From Leuctra nigra (lineage: Eukaryota; Arthropoda; Insecta; Plecoptera; Leuctridae): a stretch of 64,000 nucleotides of DNA. Of this stretch, positions 63,601-64,000 are shown piece by piece. Within the stretch, counting starts at the first letter, position 1. The number at the start of each line of letters is the position of its first letter. Position numbers and translations under genes: made by a program. The stretch lies in assembly GCA_934045905.1 (NCBI GenBank), contig OW203761.1, forward strand, positions 67,690,626-67,754,625, in the 5' to 3' direction. Under the pieces are notes generated by a model. It had not been told where the DNA came from and made no database searches. It saw only the letters and a list, made by a program, of their open reading frames with translations.

Positions 63601-64000
63601 CCTATTTTTTTTCGAAAAGTGTTTTATTACATTTCTCGGCATAACGTTGTGTAGGCTTCAAGAAAATTCGATAAAAACAGGGGGGTGCCACTTTAGAAGT
63701 AGCTCATATTGAAAAATTTTGTTTGTTTCCTACTTTGTGACGAATCTATTACTCTTAGAGAGCTGAAAATGATACACCATATAGATGATGGAGAGAGGCT
63801 TAAAAAGTGCAGAAACACTTTTTTCTGTCAGACGCTCCGATACGCCGCATTTCTTAGTTTATGTCCTTCAGAAGCAGAAGGGCACAATCCTGATAGGTTT
63901 TCATCAATTTTTTGTCACTGTAGGTTAGAGCTTGTTAAGGGTCAGCTACGCTCGCTTCGCTCGCTTCGCTAACCTACCCTCACCTAACTTTATTATAAAA
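57700..64000 (-). repeat. Three-unit super-repeat (3465 bp) in block 3
   Basis: GATTTTTCTCATTT at 59948 and 63413, and TGTATTTACCTAAC at 60037 and 63502, recur 3465 bp apart, three dimer lengths. TGTATTTACC also occurs at 57724, two dimers before the first pair, so the pattern is not perfectly regular. The right edge is cut by the window. Confidence 0.6.

Larger units (their letters stand above)
49689..64000 (-). repeat. Satellite array, block 3, inverted (about 12 units)
   Basis: The same A/B dimer on the opposite strand. On the minus strand, monomer A starts (CGGAGCG, read leftward) at 49989, 51133, 52288, 53444, 54598, 55753, 56907, 58063, 59220, 60374, 61529, 62685 and 63839. All B monomers are the CACCATCTAC subtype and the second 109-bp copies have ACAAAAAGTGG, so this block belongs with the units right of about 28.5 kb in block 2. 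The first unit is 11-12 bp short: its B has only one GCGAAGCGA and lacks two bases beside it (near 50090-50110). No gene is supported; the array runs off the window end. Confidence 0.97.

Noticed and set aside
1..64000. CRISPR array
   Set aside because: Repeats are contiguous 1.1-kb satellite units without unique spacers, in a eukaryotic context.
1..64000. CENP-B box in the satellite
   Set aside because: I looked for TTCG-N4-A-N2-CGGG on both strands of one unit and found no full match.

Overview
The window is a long eukaryotic satellite array interrupted once by an apparently intact DNA transposon. Short GT-AG introns (126 and 143 bp), an animal-type C2H2/MULE/SWIM transposase, AT-rich sequence and repeated TTAGG-like words inside the satellite all fit an arthropod, most likely an insect. 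I cannot name the species, and nothing in the window is bacterial.

Layout. (1) 1-2961: satellite, about 2.6 units. (2) 2962-7002: a 4041-bp Mutator-like (MULE) element with 66-bp terminal inverted repeats and a short target duplication. It carries one three-exon transposase gene on the minus strand (4001-6762, 830 aa predicted after splicing). It also holds a MITE-like insertion (3075-3212) and a block of about 139-bp tandem repeats (3290-3903). (3) 7003-49488: satellite, about 37 units, same orientation as block 1 and in phase with it. (4) 49489-49688: exactly 200 N. (5) 49689-64000: the same satellite in the opposite orientation, about 12 units.

The satellite unit is about 1156 bp and is a dimer of two related monomers. 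Monomer A is about 684 bp and carries a doubled 109-bp insertion; monomer B is about 472 bp. Single-base and small indel variants recur at multiples of the unit length (2, 3, 6 and 9-10 units), so there is a further layer of nested higher-order repeats made by recent segmental amplification. Units from 1 to about 28.5 kb mix two B subtypes; units from about 28.5 kb to the gap, and everything right of the gap, use one subtype.

The only gene I regard as real is the transposase. The short ORFs repeated in every satellite unit are by-products of a homogenised sequence. The points most worth a second look are the intact transposon with an empty-site copy inside the same window, its three-finger plus GCM1-like plus DDE plus SWIM architecture, the multi-level repeat structure, and the orientation flip at the 200-N gap, which may be a scaffolding artefact.
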